Positions 1 to 11,126 are shown, numbered from the stretch's first letter. The stretch is 64,000 bases of DNA from Bolinopsis microptera (GCF_026151205.1 NC_087078.1:6155675-6219674), one strand, 5' to 3'. A program made the numbers and translations. Notes: generated from the letters alone by a model not told the origin.

Positions 1-275
1 TAGTAGCTGGATCAGTCAATTAACGATATACACGGAGATGTATTAATATGTAGATTCATAGCCGCATAGCGCCCGCTAGGCTGCGTAGATATAGGGGGTG
101 CACGATAAAAATAAACTTGCTCGGATTTTAAAAATTTTTGTACCACTGTTTTCTAGAGACTGTGAGAATTTTCACAATACCAAATTTGTCATACCTTTTT
201 GGAAAGATCAGTGAGTTTCGCCTATGTGCCATATTTGATGGTGCGCGGCTTTTGGAGCAAACTGACTTACTTGAC
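1..275. other. No recognisable feature
   Basis: About 275 bases with no convincing reading frame, repeat or site. It lies beyond the 3' end (on the minus strand) of the LINE fragment that follows and may include that element's untranslated tail, but nothing in it shows this. Confidence 0.4.
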
Positions 276-856
276 TTAAGGCGGCTTCAGCGTCCGAGTA
301 TTGATGCGCTGTCTGCATAAAACTCTATCCGCCATAAGTCCGCCCATTTCTCCAGTGTCGTTGAGACCCGTGTCAGCTCGTAGGCTATCAACATAGGTCA
401 TGGCTGGTCTCCCCCTAGTTCTGGGTGCCGGTGGATATGGCCTGCTAGTCGCATCCTGCGCTCTTGGATCTTCATGGTTGCTCTCGGTAGGTTGCCATAG
501 ACTTCTTTGTTGGTTTTTCGCTGCTTCCAATCCACATTAAGTGCCATCCTTAACATTCTAGTGTAGCAGCCATCAATGCGTTTCTTCAATTGCTCTGTCA
601 ACGTCCACGTTTCAGAACCATAAAGAAGTATTGACTCCACAGTAGCAACAAATAGACGGATCTTCAGTCCTCTTCTAAGGTCAGACTTCCACATCTTCTT
701 TAGCTTGTGGCAGGCTGCCCAAGCCTTAGCTTTTCTGACCCGCAGGTCCCTCTCTGTTGTTGCTATCCAAGCTCCAAGGTAAACAAAGTCAGTCACCTTT
801 TCCAGCTGGTTTCCAGAACAGCAAAAGTAGCTGTAAAAGTCGCGTAATTTGACCAA
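276..856 (-). pseudogene. Non-LTR retrotransposon, C-terminal pol fragment
   Basis: Two overlapping minus-strand frames (856 to 398, then 530 to 276) read together like the region downstream of the reverse transcriptase of a LINE. The first carries VTDFVYLGAWI, the segment around SILLYGSETWTLT, and a long basic helix. The second carries RGRPAMTYVDSLRADTGL, the usual end of such proteins. The frame changes near position 420-430, so the copy is broken, and the RT core itself is absent: a typical 5'-truncated, dead insertion. Family assignment (RTE/CR1-like) is from the known C-terminal motifs and is not certain to clade level. Confidence 0.8.
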
Positions 857-1650
857 ATTCGTCCAAATTTGACCATTTTTGTCGTATTATTCGTATTTCG
901 GATTTATCTTCAGTTCCTTAAATGAGATCATTTTGGAAATTGGCGACGACCTTCCAATAGGGCTTTCACAACTGTCCGAAAAATTTGGTGGATATCGGAG
1001 GTGATATAGTGATCAAAATGGGGCAAAATACGCTGCTTTTAGCTGTAACATAATGTCTGATGGTTGGATATGTTTTAAATTTTTCGGACACTTTCCTTGT
1101 AAGTCTATGAGTAGGCTTACCAATTTTTGTTGCAATTGGAGGTCGGGAAGGATAGTCAATATCTATTTGTTTGAAGAAAATTGTGCTGGCCGAAATTAGC
1201 GCTAAAAAACCATATCCTACAGTCGGCATGCGCGGCTCACTGTCGATGGCGCACTACCTAGTAGATAATCATTACCAGTGAAAGCAGTATTAATGACATT
1301 CTCACTTTTCAGAACTAAGTGCCTAATACAATTAAGATATAACATCTAAACAGTTTTATTCCTGTTCCATATAATCGAGGATAGTCAGGGCTACAAAACC
1401 TGACCAAGTTTAGCTCAATCCAGTACTGCGCGTTTGAGATATGAGGTTAAATATACCAAAAATAGGGGTTTTCTGGTGTGACATCATTGTAAATTTTTTG
1501 GAGTATAACCTCAATATCTCACAAACTATCCATTTGTGGTCTTTCTGAGTTACACTATCTGTTTCCTCTGGCAATTTCGGTTCAGAGTCAATTAAGTTTG
1601 AAACAAAATCTCATTATATATGGAAGGACTGAGGATATCAAGTTTGTAAA

Positions 1651-1674
1651 CGCGCGCGCGCGCGCACACACACA
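1651..1674. repeat. (CG)n(CA)n microsatellite
   Basis: Alternating CG followed by CA dinucleotides, preceded by the words GTTTGTAAA. An alternating purine-pyrimidine run of this type can adopt Z-DNA. A second copy with the same preceding words lies 174 bp away. Confidence 0.85.
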
Positions 1675-1824
1675 TATAATGACTTCATATCTTCCACATT
1701 TAATGATTTTTTATAGAAATTCTTTCACCATCCTGTAGCACTCATGTGCTGAGTAGGATAGCATTCAAATCATGTCTTTAAAAGCTTTAGATAGATACTG
1801 AGGGAGAAAATTCATGTTTGTAAA

Positions 1825-1842
1825 CGCGCGCGCGCGCGCGCA
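1825..1842. repeat. (CG)n microsatellite, second copy
   Basis: CG dinucleotide run again preceded by GTTTGTAAA and by GAG-rich sequence resembling that before 1651. The two tracts therefore look like parts of a diverged direct repeat of about 170 bp. No coding sequence is seen between them. Confidence 0.8.
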
Positions 1843-1849
1843 TGGCCCA

Positions 1850-2637
1850 CTGCCCAGACTATATCAATGGACGGGAGGATTAAAGTACTTTCATACACAC
1901 CAGCATGCTCATTGATGGCTTAAAATGAAGCTAAGACATACTCCTATCAGATCCACCATAAGTTAGATACCATAATAATCATTAAATGTGTCTAAAATGA
2001 GGAAGCTTTGACAAGTGCGAGTGGTTTTGGCAAATTTTGGTATAAAATGGGCCCTGAGATCATATTTTTCTCATTAAAATCACATATATCACGAATATTT
2101 ATGTGTGTTGGGTGTATCCTCATTGGTATCAACCATTTCAATCATCTAGAGCAGCTTTCCTGATTCTTTATCTCATGAAAATGGGCAAAAAAGCTCATAA
2201 ATAGTCCAAAATCGGTCATTTTCGCCGCTTTAATAACCTCATTCCTGGCACCCAGAACACTTTGGGTACTCAAAACATGATTTTTCGGATACCTCAGACC
2301 CCTAACTAGCACATGGAGCCAGAAAGAACAGCATGTAGGGACTTCTAAATTTTCATGGTTGAGAACCCAATGTCACACTATTCGTTCATTAATCCTGCAT
2401 TCACTGGTACTGTATATTTATTTTGATTATATTGCTCGCTTCTCAGTTTGTCATTACTTGGGGACCCTAGGCTATTATTGTCAAAAAATAAAATAAAGAT
2501 TCGGTGGAATGACAGGCTGAGCGCCGCCCAGTAAAGTTTGTAATAGTTAATATTATGGAGAAAGCTTGAAATTGAACATTGAACATTGAAAAGAGCGCCG
2601 CACACATGGACTGGCGCGCTTCTAGTTCTAGTTCATA
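1850..2637. other. Non-coding stretch without recognised features
   Basis: No reading frame with protein-like composition, no terminal repeats and no tandem array were recognised. The base composition is similar to the flanks. Confidence 0.4.
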
Positions 2638-3001
2638 GTTCTACTAAATCGCTCGCCCAAAATTCTTGTGAAAAGGCCCTTTGGGTATGAAATTGATTTC
2701 AATCGTTGTATTTTTGAACGCTGATTCCGAATCACCACCCATGACTTAGGGTAAAAATACTTCCCTGGAGAGTAATGGGCAAAAAACCGTTTTGGTCACG
2801 TGACAGGCTAGTAAAACATGAATTTGATTGTTCAGGGCTCAGGTTAGGGTTATATATTAGGGTTGTGGTAAGGGTTATGGATAGCTTCGGGGTTTTGGTT
2901 AGGGTTAGGATCAGGGTTTATGTAAAAACCGTTTTGTACGGCTGCAAAACCATAAAAACCAAAGTCACGTGAAATTTTTGGGCGAGCGAATTAGTAAGAG
3001 C
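2638..3001. mobile_element. Short inverted-repeat element with TTAGGG-like core
   Basis: The ends are inverted repeats of about 26 bp (left TCGCTCGCCCAAAATT at 2649, its reverse complement with one extra T ending at 2989, plus a flanking TACTAA/TTAGTA pair). The interior holds many GGTTAGGGTT-like words between 2830 and 2925. A similar word, GGACTGGCG, occurs just outside both ends (about 2610 and 3003). It has the size and structure of a MITE. The superfamily is not clear and no clean target duplication was identified. Confidence 0.6.
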
Positions 3002-4470
3002 TGGACTGGCGTGCCAATGCTTTGCATCACGTTGTATTGTGATCCCCATTGTTGTTTCACTAAGTGGCTACATTCAATTTAATGTCTGCTCACGTAATGT
3101 CCGGTTAAATTAAAACGCGAACGTCCGATAAGTTAGACGACACGTATTACGCGTTCAACAATGGCTAAACGGATGGAGAAAGTAACCAGAAGGAGAAGAA
3201 TTTATTTTAGAATTTATAAATTTCTGGAATAAATATTTTCATATTGATTTTTTCTAAATAATTTTTATAATTTTTCGTATATTGTTTTACCGAAATTCTA
3301 TTGGGTTAACACAAACTAAGACTACCAAATAAGATCAAAAGTAAAAGATTAAAATCTATGAATTTATAAACAAAATAAATCTAGAAAAGACAATATTTTG
3401 AACAATATTACTAATAGCGATACTGATATATTAATAGTGATACTGATATATTAATTCTTCGACCATCATACCCTTAATAAAACTTATAATAATAAATTAT
3501 AATATAATAATAATAACTTATTAATAACTTATAATATAATAATAAAACTTATAAAACCCTTATAAAACTTTGACAGTATTGCAGTTTTCTATTGTCCACA
3601 TTTCTTAAATTTCAACAATTTTGTGTGCAAAATGGGAGGTAACAGGAGTCTGCAGGTGGTCCATTAAAGTTCGGAAGTCAGAACCCATCGTCAGTCTGAA
3701 AAAGGTGTAGTTTAAGCCAAGATCAGTACTAGTGAATTCTCGAAAATTCCTGAGAGAAATTTCCAATGTTTGTGTTATAGTTGCAGCTATAATGAATTGA
3801 CTGCAATATAACGTGAAACTGCCACCTCAAGCTCAAAGAAAAACAACAAGAATATTATATTATATTTATAATGTTACGAAAGAAAAGTGTACACAGAAGT
3901 GAACACAATATTATGGTAAACAAGAATTTGCAGATAAATGAGTGAGAAAATGTCTTACGACTGGACAAGACTGGACAAGACTAGAGGTGCGGAAACTTTT
4001 TGACTTTATTGTTAACTTCTACTTCAAAGTTTTGACTTATGTATAATTGGATATTCTCAACACTATGAGGATGTTACTCACTGTCTTACATTTAATGTTA
4101 GTCCACTTACGAAACACCACACTCTTCTGCAGCCTACCATGTTAGAAATCCTCGGTCACTTAGATAGTTCCCCCACTTACCAGTTACCTCAACTGACATT
4201 CCAGCAAGAAAATTCAGGGAGACGAACAACATCTTCCAATTTCATGGTTGTTACTATCACGGATGCGGGATGATGGGTGTAGATTATGCTTAATATAATG
4301 ATCAAAAACACCCCACCAACATTCTCTGTCGGTTCCATAATTTATAATTTGGTGATAATCTTAATACTTTTGCGTTCTTTTGCATTGTTTTTAGCAATGC
4401 CCGATAACGCCATAATCAATGCACAATTGGCAGTTATCCAGTAGCTCAGATTACATGTCTCCTAACTTTT
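3002..4470. other. AT-rich intergenic stretch
   Basis: Mostly AT-rich, with short simple repeats such as the AATAATAACTTATAAT words at 3480-3560 and a doubled ACTGGACAAG at 3960. I saw no gene-like frame, RNA gene or terminal repeats. Confidence 0.4.
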
Positions 4471-4756
4471 GGGGGGGGGGGGGGGGGGGATCAGGTACCA
4501 AATTACCAAGTGTTAAGTTCTCTTAACTTTTTCTCTCTTCTATTTGTCTCCATCCCTCCACTATTGTTTGTAAACTCAATCTTTATCAGGATGACATAAT
4601 GTCGTAGCAGTGCCGTAGTTGGTGTCGGTGACTAGCTCAGTGAGTCGGTAACAGATAGGAGTCCAGTTGAGAGACGTTTGTGTACCAGTTGAGACGTTCG
4701 TTGTAAACGTACCAAGAAGAGGTTTTCCTGGATCAGCTTAATCAAGATCTATCCAG

Positions 4757-4951
4757 TTGAGTGAAGTTATTATTGGTTACAGTGCTTCATCTAAGAAGAA
4801 GAAGTTGTTCATCACAAGAACAAGTTATTACCAGAAGAAACGAGTTATCTCCAGCAGAAGAAACAAGTTATCTCCAGCAGAAGAACCAGCTATTGAACAT
4901 CAGAAGAACCCATCTGACAAGGATAATTCTGTGTTTTGTGGATCTGTATAA
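4757..4951 (+). CDS. Short hypothetical ORF, Lys/Ser-rich
   Basis: About 64 codons without an ATG at the frame opening (it opens with TTG), so if real it would be an exon. The composition is rich in Lys, Ser and Glu. The DNA contains a short internal tandem (CCAGCAGAAGAA-type units at 4830-4885), which explains some of the openness. I do not recognise it. It lies inside the poly-G-capped element, upstream of its zinc-finger gene. Confidence 0.2.
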   Translation: MSEVIIGYSASSKKKKLFITRTSYYQKKRVISSRRNKLSPAEEPAIEHQKNPSDKDNSVFCGSV

Positions 4952-5177
4952 TCTGTGAAATATAATATATCAGGAATATTATATAAGTATACAACCGACT
5001 GACCTATACATAATCCTATATAGTTATTAGTTAGTTGGTATTATATTATAATTGCTGATCAATTATCTCTACATTTATTTTATTAATACTTGTAGTTTCA
5101 TTTGTGTCAAGAAGTGAATTCAACACCAAGTGCCGGACTTCACGTTGGTGGGTGGGTCACTTTTTCTCCCAAAAACA

Positions 5178-5250
5178 CAGTTAGTACATGGTACTAACTG
5201 GTGGGTCAACTGCCCATTTTTTTTAAACAGTTAGTAAATGGTACTAACTG
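5178..5250. repeat. Pair of near-perfect palindromes
   Basis: Two 23 bp inverted repeats, CAGTTAGTAC and its mirror separated by 3 bases (5178-5200), and a copy with one mismatch (5228-5250), each followed by GGTGGGT. Related GTTAGTAC words recur near the other end of the element (7366-7400) and in the shortened copy at 53.9-54.4 kb. They may be subterminal protein-binding sites or hairpins. Confidence 0.6.
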
Positions 5251-5984
5251 GTGGGTAGCTAGAGAAAAACTGTGTATATCTGGGCTTGAAAGTTTCAAAA
5301 TACGTTCAATTTCAAAAATCCAGACGCTTGCTCCAGCAATCAACACCCAATTATCAGACGAGGCAGACACCTGGATAAAGCACACTTAACTTGGCACCTG
5401 ATGTGAACAATACACAATCCTAGGTTCACATACCATAGCCATTGTACCATGTAATTGGTAATTGTTCCCGAATGATCATGAACGATAATAGTATGTTAAT
5501 TTTAGAGGTGTATATATCGTGAAAATTGTTTATTTTAGTAATTGAGGATCATTCAGCTCCAGCACTGAACTACACACAGTTTCAATTACTTCATTTATGT
5601 TTTACAGATTTCAAATTTAGTTTACTTTGAATAGTTCGCATGCAGTTTCAACTAGTTCAAAAAGGTATTTAATATTGTTTTAAAGTTCTATCAAACTTGT
5701 TTTATTGCACTTTTTAGGCCAGTTAAACATGAATATTATTGCCAATGGGAATTTACCATGTTGGTAAACCTCACATGGACCGTTGGAGTCACGCCCCCCG
5801 GGGTCTGCATTGCCAATTGCACAATAAGCAGATTAATCAGTGTGTATGAGAGATTGACTGTTTCGCGTTTAGATTCGGCCATTTGAAATGTTGTGTCCAT
5901 ATTATGATATAATGAATGTCACTGAAACAGTTTTGTACTTAATTTTCCCTACAATAGGATGTCGCTACGGCCGGTCGCTACCTA

Positions 5985-7175
5985 ATGCCGCTTGTCTGTG
6001 GCCACTGTGGTCGGGTGTGTGACAATCGTCACAACCTCACCCTTCACACCAAAGTGTGTAGGAAAAGGCCTATCACATCTACAGAAGATAGAGGGAGGAC
6101 GTTACATAAGTTCTTCAAGAGGTCACATAACGACCAGGTCTGTTTATTTATATATTTTGCTTTTTGCAAGTACATGGCCAACTCATTTAAAAAGCTGTAA
6201 ATTTCTGAACTAGTGTCATGACCCAAACCTTCCTTTGAAATATGTAACATCCTCTGTCCCCAGGACACAGTTTCTCTAGAGTGTACCCCAGTACCTGATA
6301 GTGTGACTGAACTACAGGACACAGTTTCCCAAGAGTATATCCTAGTACATGATGATGTGACGGATGAGGACTCTTTTACTCACAAGGTAGGCCATTTTCC
6401 ATCTGTTTCCATTGAAGTTTTAAACTTTTTGCAATTGTATTTGAAGTGTGAATATATTTCTCAAGGTATGGAATTTAAAATACAAAGAGTAGTCAATCTA
6501 CGCAATGTCATTGTGATAATCGATATTAGTCATAATATACAGTCTTCCTTTCAGGACACACAAAGTGAGCAAGTGCAATTCTGCGAGGGACTTTCAACGA
6601 CAGATCCTATCCTACAGAACTTTCCGTTCCAGCTACTGTCGGAGGAGTGGGCGTCCCACATTGTTGTAAACAATAATAGAATACACCATCAGAAGTGCTT
6701 TAAAATGCACTACATGATTGACCTAGCTACAAATGATACAGTGAACCAGTGCTGTAGTGACCTGAAATATAATACTGTGTATAAGAATATCTGCAGTCGA
6801 GCAGCTAAGTCACATGATGGAGAAGATTGTTTCGGTTTACAGAACAAATACCTGACGTATTCTCAAACACAGTCCAGGATGAAAAAATCGAGGAGCTGAA
6901 GCGGGACCTCATCCTACCCCGGTTGAATAATAAAAGAAGTTTAAAGCGTCTGGGGGATACATTGACTGTTAATCAACGGTTAGTTCATCTAATTGCCACT
7001 AATGACGTACCTGGAGTACATATTACGGTGTACCAAGTGCAATGCTGCTAAGGAAAGCGGGGAATCCCTTCTTAGAAAAAAATGCGATAGGGGATGTGCC
7101 AGCTGTGGCTGCAATAATTTCAGCAATAGGAAGAGATGCTATAGATGCGCTAAAGCTCGTGCAGCTAAAGAGTAA
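5985..7175 (+). pseudogene. C2H2 finger plus double zinc-ribbon gene, frameshifted
   Basis: Exon 1 (5985-6137) starts at an ATG and encodes a C2H2-like finger (CGHCGRVCDNRHNLTLH). A donor at 6138 and an acceptor ending at 6263 join in frame to exon 2 (6264-6386), an acidic segment with two copies of a DTVS-E motif. A further intron to 6554 leads to exon 3 (from 6555), which stays open to 6899. Beyond about 6860 the protein-like frame shifts twice, ending with a zinc-ribbon segment whose last motif, CNNFSNRKRCYRC, stops at 7175. The same ribbon occurs at 15.8 and 52.2 kb. The function is unknown; nucleic-acid binding is inferred from the fingers. The frameshifts make this copy probably inactive unless they are sequence errors. 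Confidence 0.55.
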
Positions 7176-7476
7176 CCGGAGTAACAGAACTCAGAGCGCC
7201 CCAGACTGGGGCCCAGAGGATCATCGACTCTCTTATTAAATTACAGATATATTATTTCAACTCTTTGTTTAATTGTCTACATTCTATCCTGTTATATCTG
7301 AAACTAAAAAAGTCGTCCTTTAAAGTTTAAATGAGGTGGGTATCTTATTCTATATACCAAAAAAAAGTTAGTACCACGATTTTTCGACAGTTAGTACCGC
7401 AAAAGGCGGCAAAAGGGGTGGGTGTCTTACGTATAAGTAAGTCAAGTAAGTAAGATGTCCGACACTTGGTACCCCA

Positions 7477-7512
<36 letters not shown>

Positions 7513-7513
<1 letters not shown>

Positions 7514-8496
7514 TTTATAATCTGGGTATAATTTCTTAAATAGTTAATGGTCAGTTATACTCATATAGTTGATATTTTGTTCGTTCGTAAATTAGTATTT
7601 TTCACCCACACCTAAAATTGATTAGTTTAATAGTCACTACGGCAGCACCTAAGATCATATAAGTTACATTTCCCAGCAGTAAGTTTCGACCCTAAGTTGT
7701 CATCAAGTACAGTAGAAAGCCTGCCACTTAACCAATAAGCCTCACTCACTTAATTAGCCATCCAATCATGCCTATCTTAGTATCTTATGTATCACGTGAC
7801 ACATCTCCCCATTTCTAGTTTTCCGCCTAAGTTCACCTTGTTGATAGTTTTTGTCACGATTCATCCGTCAACTCTTAAATTCCACTCCACCTTAGACTAG
7901 ACACAATTCTACGTTTAAAATTGATCACTCATATGGTTAGTTAGAAAGACAAGATCAAGATCGGAAAAGGGAGAGGCCGAGGCCGAGGACTAAAGGAAGG
8001 AATTCAGAAAATCGAAATTAAAACGAAAGTGGGAAGAGGAAGGAGTGAAGGAGTTCAAAGTACCGGAATTGGAAAGAGATTAAAAGCAGAAAGAGGGCGT
8101 TGACGAGGATGGATTGGAACAAAGCCAAAGATTCCGAGTACCTCGCATGTGTGGAGAATAGGAATAGGAAGAACAGTAAAACCGGCTGTACAGAATGAAA
8201 AGAAAGATGAAAAAGTGGAAGAACAAAGAAATCCGGAGTAGAGGTCAAAAATTCCGGATTTTGTACGGCTTCCGGGTCAAGTTAAACTGGACCCGGAGCT
8301 GTACAAATCGGTGATGTTATCAGGGAAATAATGACCGAATTAGCTGGAGAAAGAACTGGGAAAGTCTTGAACGTTCAATCCTTGTTATTCAGGACTAGTT
8401 TACCATTTTATACACGTTACCATTTTTACCTTTCTACAAAAGTCTTTCAATTTGTTATCTTACCACTAAATCGAGCAGCCAGGTACTACCTAGAGT
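7513..8496. other. Non-coding spacer
   Basis: Between two poly-G/C-capped elements. It has purine-rich stretches (about 7940-8240) that leave long minus-strand frames open, but the predicted peptides are Phe/Leu-rich and look like noise. No gene or RNA was recognised. Confidence 0.4.
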
Positions 8497-8504
8497 GCTA
8501 CAAT

Positions 8505-8807
8505 GGGGGGGGGGATACAACGGTCATTAATGTGCATTAATGGGCATAAATGGGCATAAATGGGCATTAATGTGCATTAATGTATCTGTATATTTCTATG
8601 AAATTAACATATACATAAAATTCTATAATACTGACATTAATGACCAGGTTTTTTTGCAAATTTTGTAGTAGTTCGTGGTAATTTATGTGCATTAATGGGC
8701 ATAAATGGGCATAAATGGGCATTAATGTATATGTATATTTCAGCAAAATTCTATAATACTGACATTAATGACCGTTGTAACCCCCCCCCCCCCCCCCCCC
8801 CCCCCCC
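8505..8807. mobile_element. 303 bp poly-G-capped MITE with 8 bp target duplication
   Basis: It starts with 10 G (8505-8514), then ATACAACGGTCATTAATG, and ends with the inverse, CATTAATGACCGTTGTAA, plus 27 C. The flanks carry a perfect 8 bp direct repeat, GCTACAAT, at 8497-8504 and 8808-8815. An 8 bp duplication fits hAT-type transposition, though the canonical CAGGG end is replaced by a G-run. The inside contains GCATTAATG-type repeats and a diverged internal duplication (about 8568-8646 against 8716-8772). There is no coding capacity: non-autonomous. Confidence 0.85.
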
Positions 8808-9025
8808 GCTACAATATACATACTTGAATTATTGATACTATTTATTATTACTGCAAATAAGCAAATTGCAATGTCTGCAAAGTTGTACATGATGACCAAA
8901 AAGGAAGACCCATTTTGGTCCCTTCCTGTTATAAATCATTAGAGTATGTTAACATTTAAATGATTTGAAAAAAAAAAAACTAAAAGGATGAAACAGAGAT
9001 TATACAAGTTACCGCAACTAAAAGG

Positions 9026-9481
9026 ATGAAACAGAGACTGTACAATTTGCAGCAAAATGAAGAAGAGAAAAGAATCAATGATTATAACTCCAGGCCAAAC
9101 ACTGCCCCACGGTCCTCGGCAAAAGCATCCACCTCTGGAGTTGGCGCTCCACCGCTTCCCACCGTCCCTGCCGTCACTCTACCCCCTCCCACCTTCCCTT
9201 CCACACCTGCCACACATGACAGAGTGATGGGACGAGTCAATGCTGGTTCCTCACTTGCCTCTGCTTTGGACGAAGAGACTTTCTCGGTGTCCTCCTTTTC
9301 TCGCAAAAGAGTTGTAGCGGATGCATCAAAGGTGGATATGGCGGCGTTGCAGCACGGAATACTGCAACTACGAAACGTCACATTAAAGAATATGTTCCTT
9401 CTAGCATCTTCAATTTGTAACCGGAAGCTGAGGACTCTGCATGCTGCAGGAACGGTTCTAAAACCGAAAAGACAGTATTAG
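9026..9481 (+). CDS. Hypothetical protein, basic start and Pro-rich middle
   Basis: 151 codons from an ATG; the frame is open upstream to about 8984. The segment just before the ATG reads TATKR, the same as residues 2-6 of the ORF at 16417, and the word ACTAAAAGG that encodes it is duplicated at 8979 and 9016. The protein has a basic, Glu/Asn-rich start, a Pro/Thr-rich linker (about residues 40-65) and a helical C-terminus. It may be a 3' exon of a gene whose zinc-ribbon exon lies upstream, as at 15.8-16.8 kb. I do not recognise a family. Confidence 0.45.
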   Translation: MKQRLYNLQQNEEEKRINDYNSRPNTAPRSSAKASTSGVGAPPLPTVPAVTLPPPTFPSTPATHDRVMGRVNAGSSLASALDEETFSVSSFSRKRVVADASKVDMAALQHGILQLRNVTLKNMFLLASSICNRKLRTLHAAGTVLKPKRQY

Positions 9482-9710
9482 GTAGTTTAATGTATAATTC
9501 TATTAATGTATTGCCATCGGTTGTTTAATGTATTGGTTTTCAGGAATTAGGTTAATTAGATTGGTTTAATCAAACATTACGTACACATTGTTTGTCACTT
9601 ATTATTACACCAGAAGATTTTTTACTTTTACCAATTTTTTAGTCATTTTTGCATCGACTGTGCCACACCTGTTCCCGAACTGTATTTGCCATAGCAGGTA
9701 TGGCTCCACA

Positions 9711-9730
9711 GGGGGGGGGGGGGGGGGGGG
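9711..9730. repeat. Poly-G tract after CA (possible element end)
   Basis: A 20 G run preceded by CTCCACA, giving a CAGGGG start like hAT termini and like the 53.8 kb element. No matching poly-C end was found nearby, so this may be a lone or truncated end. Confidence 0.4.
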
Positions 9731-9758
9731 TTCGGGGTTGCTCCTCTAGGTTTAACAA

Positions 9759-9968
9759 GTGGAGCTACTAAAAGGACTTGATGGTCTGGATGAGAATTCA
9801 CCTGATTGGCTCTGTTTTCAAAAGCTGAGAGCAATTATTGATCACTATTCAGGTCTGCAGATAAATAAGACTATGCTGGAAATGGAATGCATAAAGATCA
9901 AATCGGAAATAGTGGCGACCGATGACGACAGCAATGACGATTCAGACGACAGTCTCCTTTTAGGGTGA
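9759..9968 (+). CDS. Exon-like ORF with acidic C-terminus
   Basis: About 69 codons opening without ATG just after a possible acceptor (CTCTAG at 9750). The composition is protein-like: a Leu-rich start, an internal helix, then a strongly acidic tail (TDDDSNDDSDDS) before TGA. It follows the 9.0 kb ORF on the same strand and could be a downstream exon of the same or another gene. The product is unknown. Confidence 0.4.
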   Translation: MELLKGLDGLDENSPDWLCFQKLRAIIDHYSGLQINKTMLEMECIKIKSEIVATDDDSNDDSDDSLLLG

Positions 9969-10620
9969 CTTAAATAGTTTAAGGCGACTGAAGGGGAAAC
10001 AATTAAAAATGGCGGAAAAATAATGCTTGTACCTCACCATAAGCGACAGGAGGTCCTCAGACCAAGTGTGCCTAGGTCCTAGCTAGATTACCAAATTTAC
10101 AACAGAAGCAAAACAAACTGAGGATGATTTTCGATTTTGATCATTTATTATTTTTCTTTCTTAATCAACGTGTTTCACTTAGTACGTTTTACTCCAATAA
10201 GTTGAAAATATATTGTACAACATGACACCAGAAGAAGGAAAAGAAATAGCATCTTGTTGTGACTGAAAGATTTGTACAAAATAGCATGTAAATAGAAGAT
10301 CCACCTATCAGAGAGGTTTGCATTACAAAAGGAAGAAATCAGATAAAAAGAAGAAAATTCAGGATTACAAAAAAGGCAAGTTGATGGTAAACCATCAACG
10401 TGTTCAGGGCTCAAACAGGTAAGGATGTGCAGTACGTAGATATTGGTATTGTCTTGAATAATGCCTTAAATCATTTTATATGCATGTTTCAATCCTAAAA
10501 TATGTAAATTAATTAGTAGAGTATATTATAGAGATATATATGTATTATATATATCATATATATGTATTATATATATCATCACTTTGCACACCTGACTCAA
10601 ACTTGTCCATTTAGATATCA
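9969..10620. other. Spacer with AT dinucleotide repeats
   Basis: No gene seen. A duplicated ATATATGTATTATATATATC motif lies at 10535-10580. Confidence 0.4.
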
Positions 10621-10627
10621 ACGATAA

Positions 10628-10744
10628 GTGAGTGACACAGAGTCGATCATAATTTTAAAGGAGGACTGGGACGAGCTTACCAATACAACTACAATAATGG
10701 ACGACTCATTTGTGATGTGCGACAGAACAGGACCCTTAAGTCTT
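10628..10744 (+). CDS. Short exon-like ORF
   Basis: About 39 codons rich in Asp/Glu (LKEDWDEL, MDDSFVMCDR) with no ATG at the opening; beyond 10744 the frame turns hydrophobic and less protein-like. It lies on the same strand and in line with the neighbouring short ORFs. The function is unknown and it could be chance. Confidence 0.25.
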
Positions 10745-11126
10745 TTGAGATTAGTTCTGCACTGGATTACCATTTTAACAAGTTTTAATATTTCATTTTC
10801 TTCCGCAAATCCCCAAATTTAACGTCTTTCATTTTATAAAACCTACCACTAAGTCGAGACTCGAGCAATTAGGTACACTAAGTGTGCTACAAGGAGGACA
10901 ATAAGAGAACGAAACAGCTCTTAGAGACCATGTTGTGATGTTATTATTTATATTAATTACATTGTACTGACTATTGCCTATTCCCTATTTAGGTCCCTTA
11001 GAGTTGTATGTTAAAGCAGAGTATTACTTGTCTACTTGTTCTGGCTAAAAGCCCAACCACAACAGACCAGAAACAAACGTCAGGACAAGTTAACATAGTA
11101 GCAGGTACAGAAGACAGAAGTAGAAT

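Larger units (their letters stand above)
4471..7512. mobile_element. Poly-G/poly-C-capped element carrying a zinc-finger gene
   Basis: The left end is 19 G residues (4471-4489) followed by ATCAGGTACCAA. The right end is TTGGTACCCCAT followed by 35 C residues (7478-7512), so the ends are inverted relative to each other (G-run, GAT, GGTACCAAG). The blocks at 5148-5250 and 7325-7480 reappear, in the same order once reversed, in the 0.65 kb element at 53.8 kb, which lacks the coding middle. That pairing of a long and an internally deleted copy is characteristic of DNA transposons. The cargo is a broken C2H2/zinc-ribbon gene; no known transposase motif was recognised. No clean target duplication is visible here. 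The superfamily is unassigned; hAT-like is possible by analogy with the other poly-G-capped copies. Confidence 0.6.

Noticed and set aside
966-1229. 87-codon minus-strand ORF
   Set aside because: No motif, no neighbour support, and ordinary length for chance at this base composition.
4628-4700. tRNA-like A box (TAGCTCAGTGAGT), possible tRNA or SINE head
   Set aside because: No B box (GWTCRANNC) at the expected distance and no acceptor stem.
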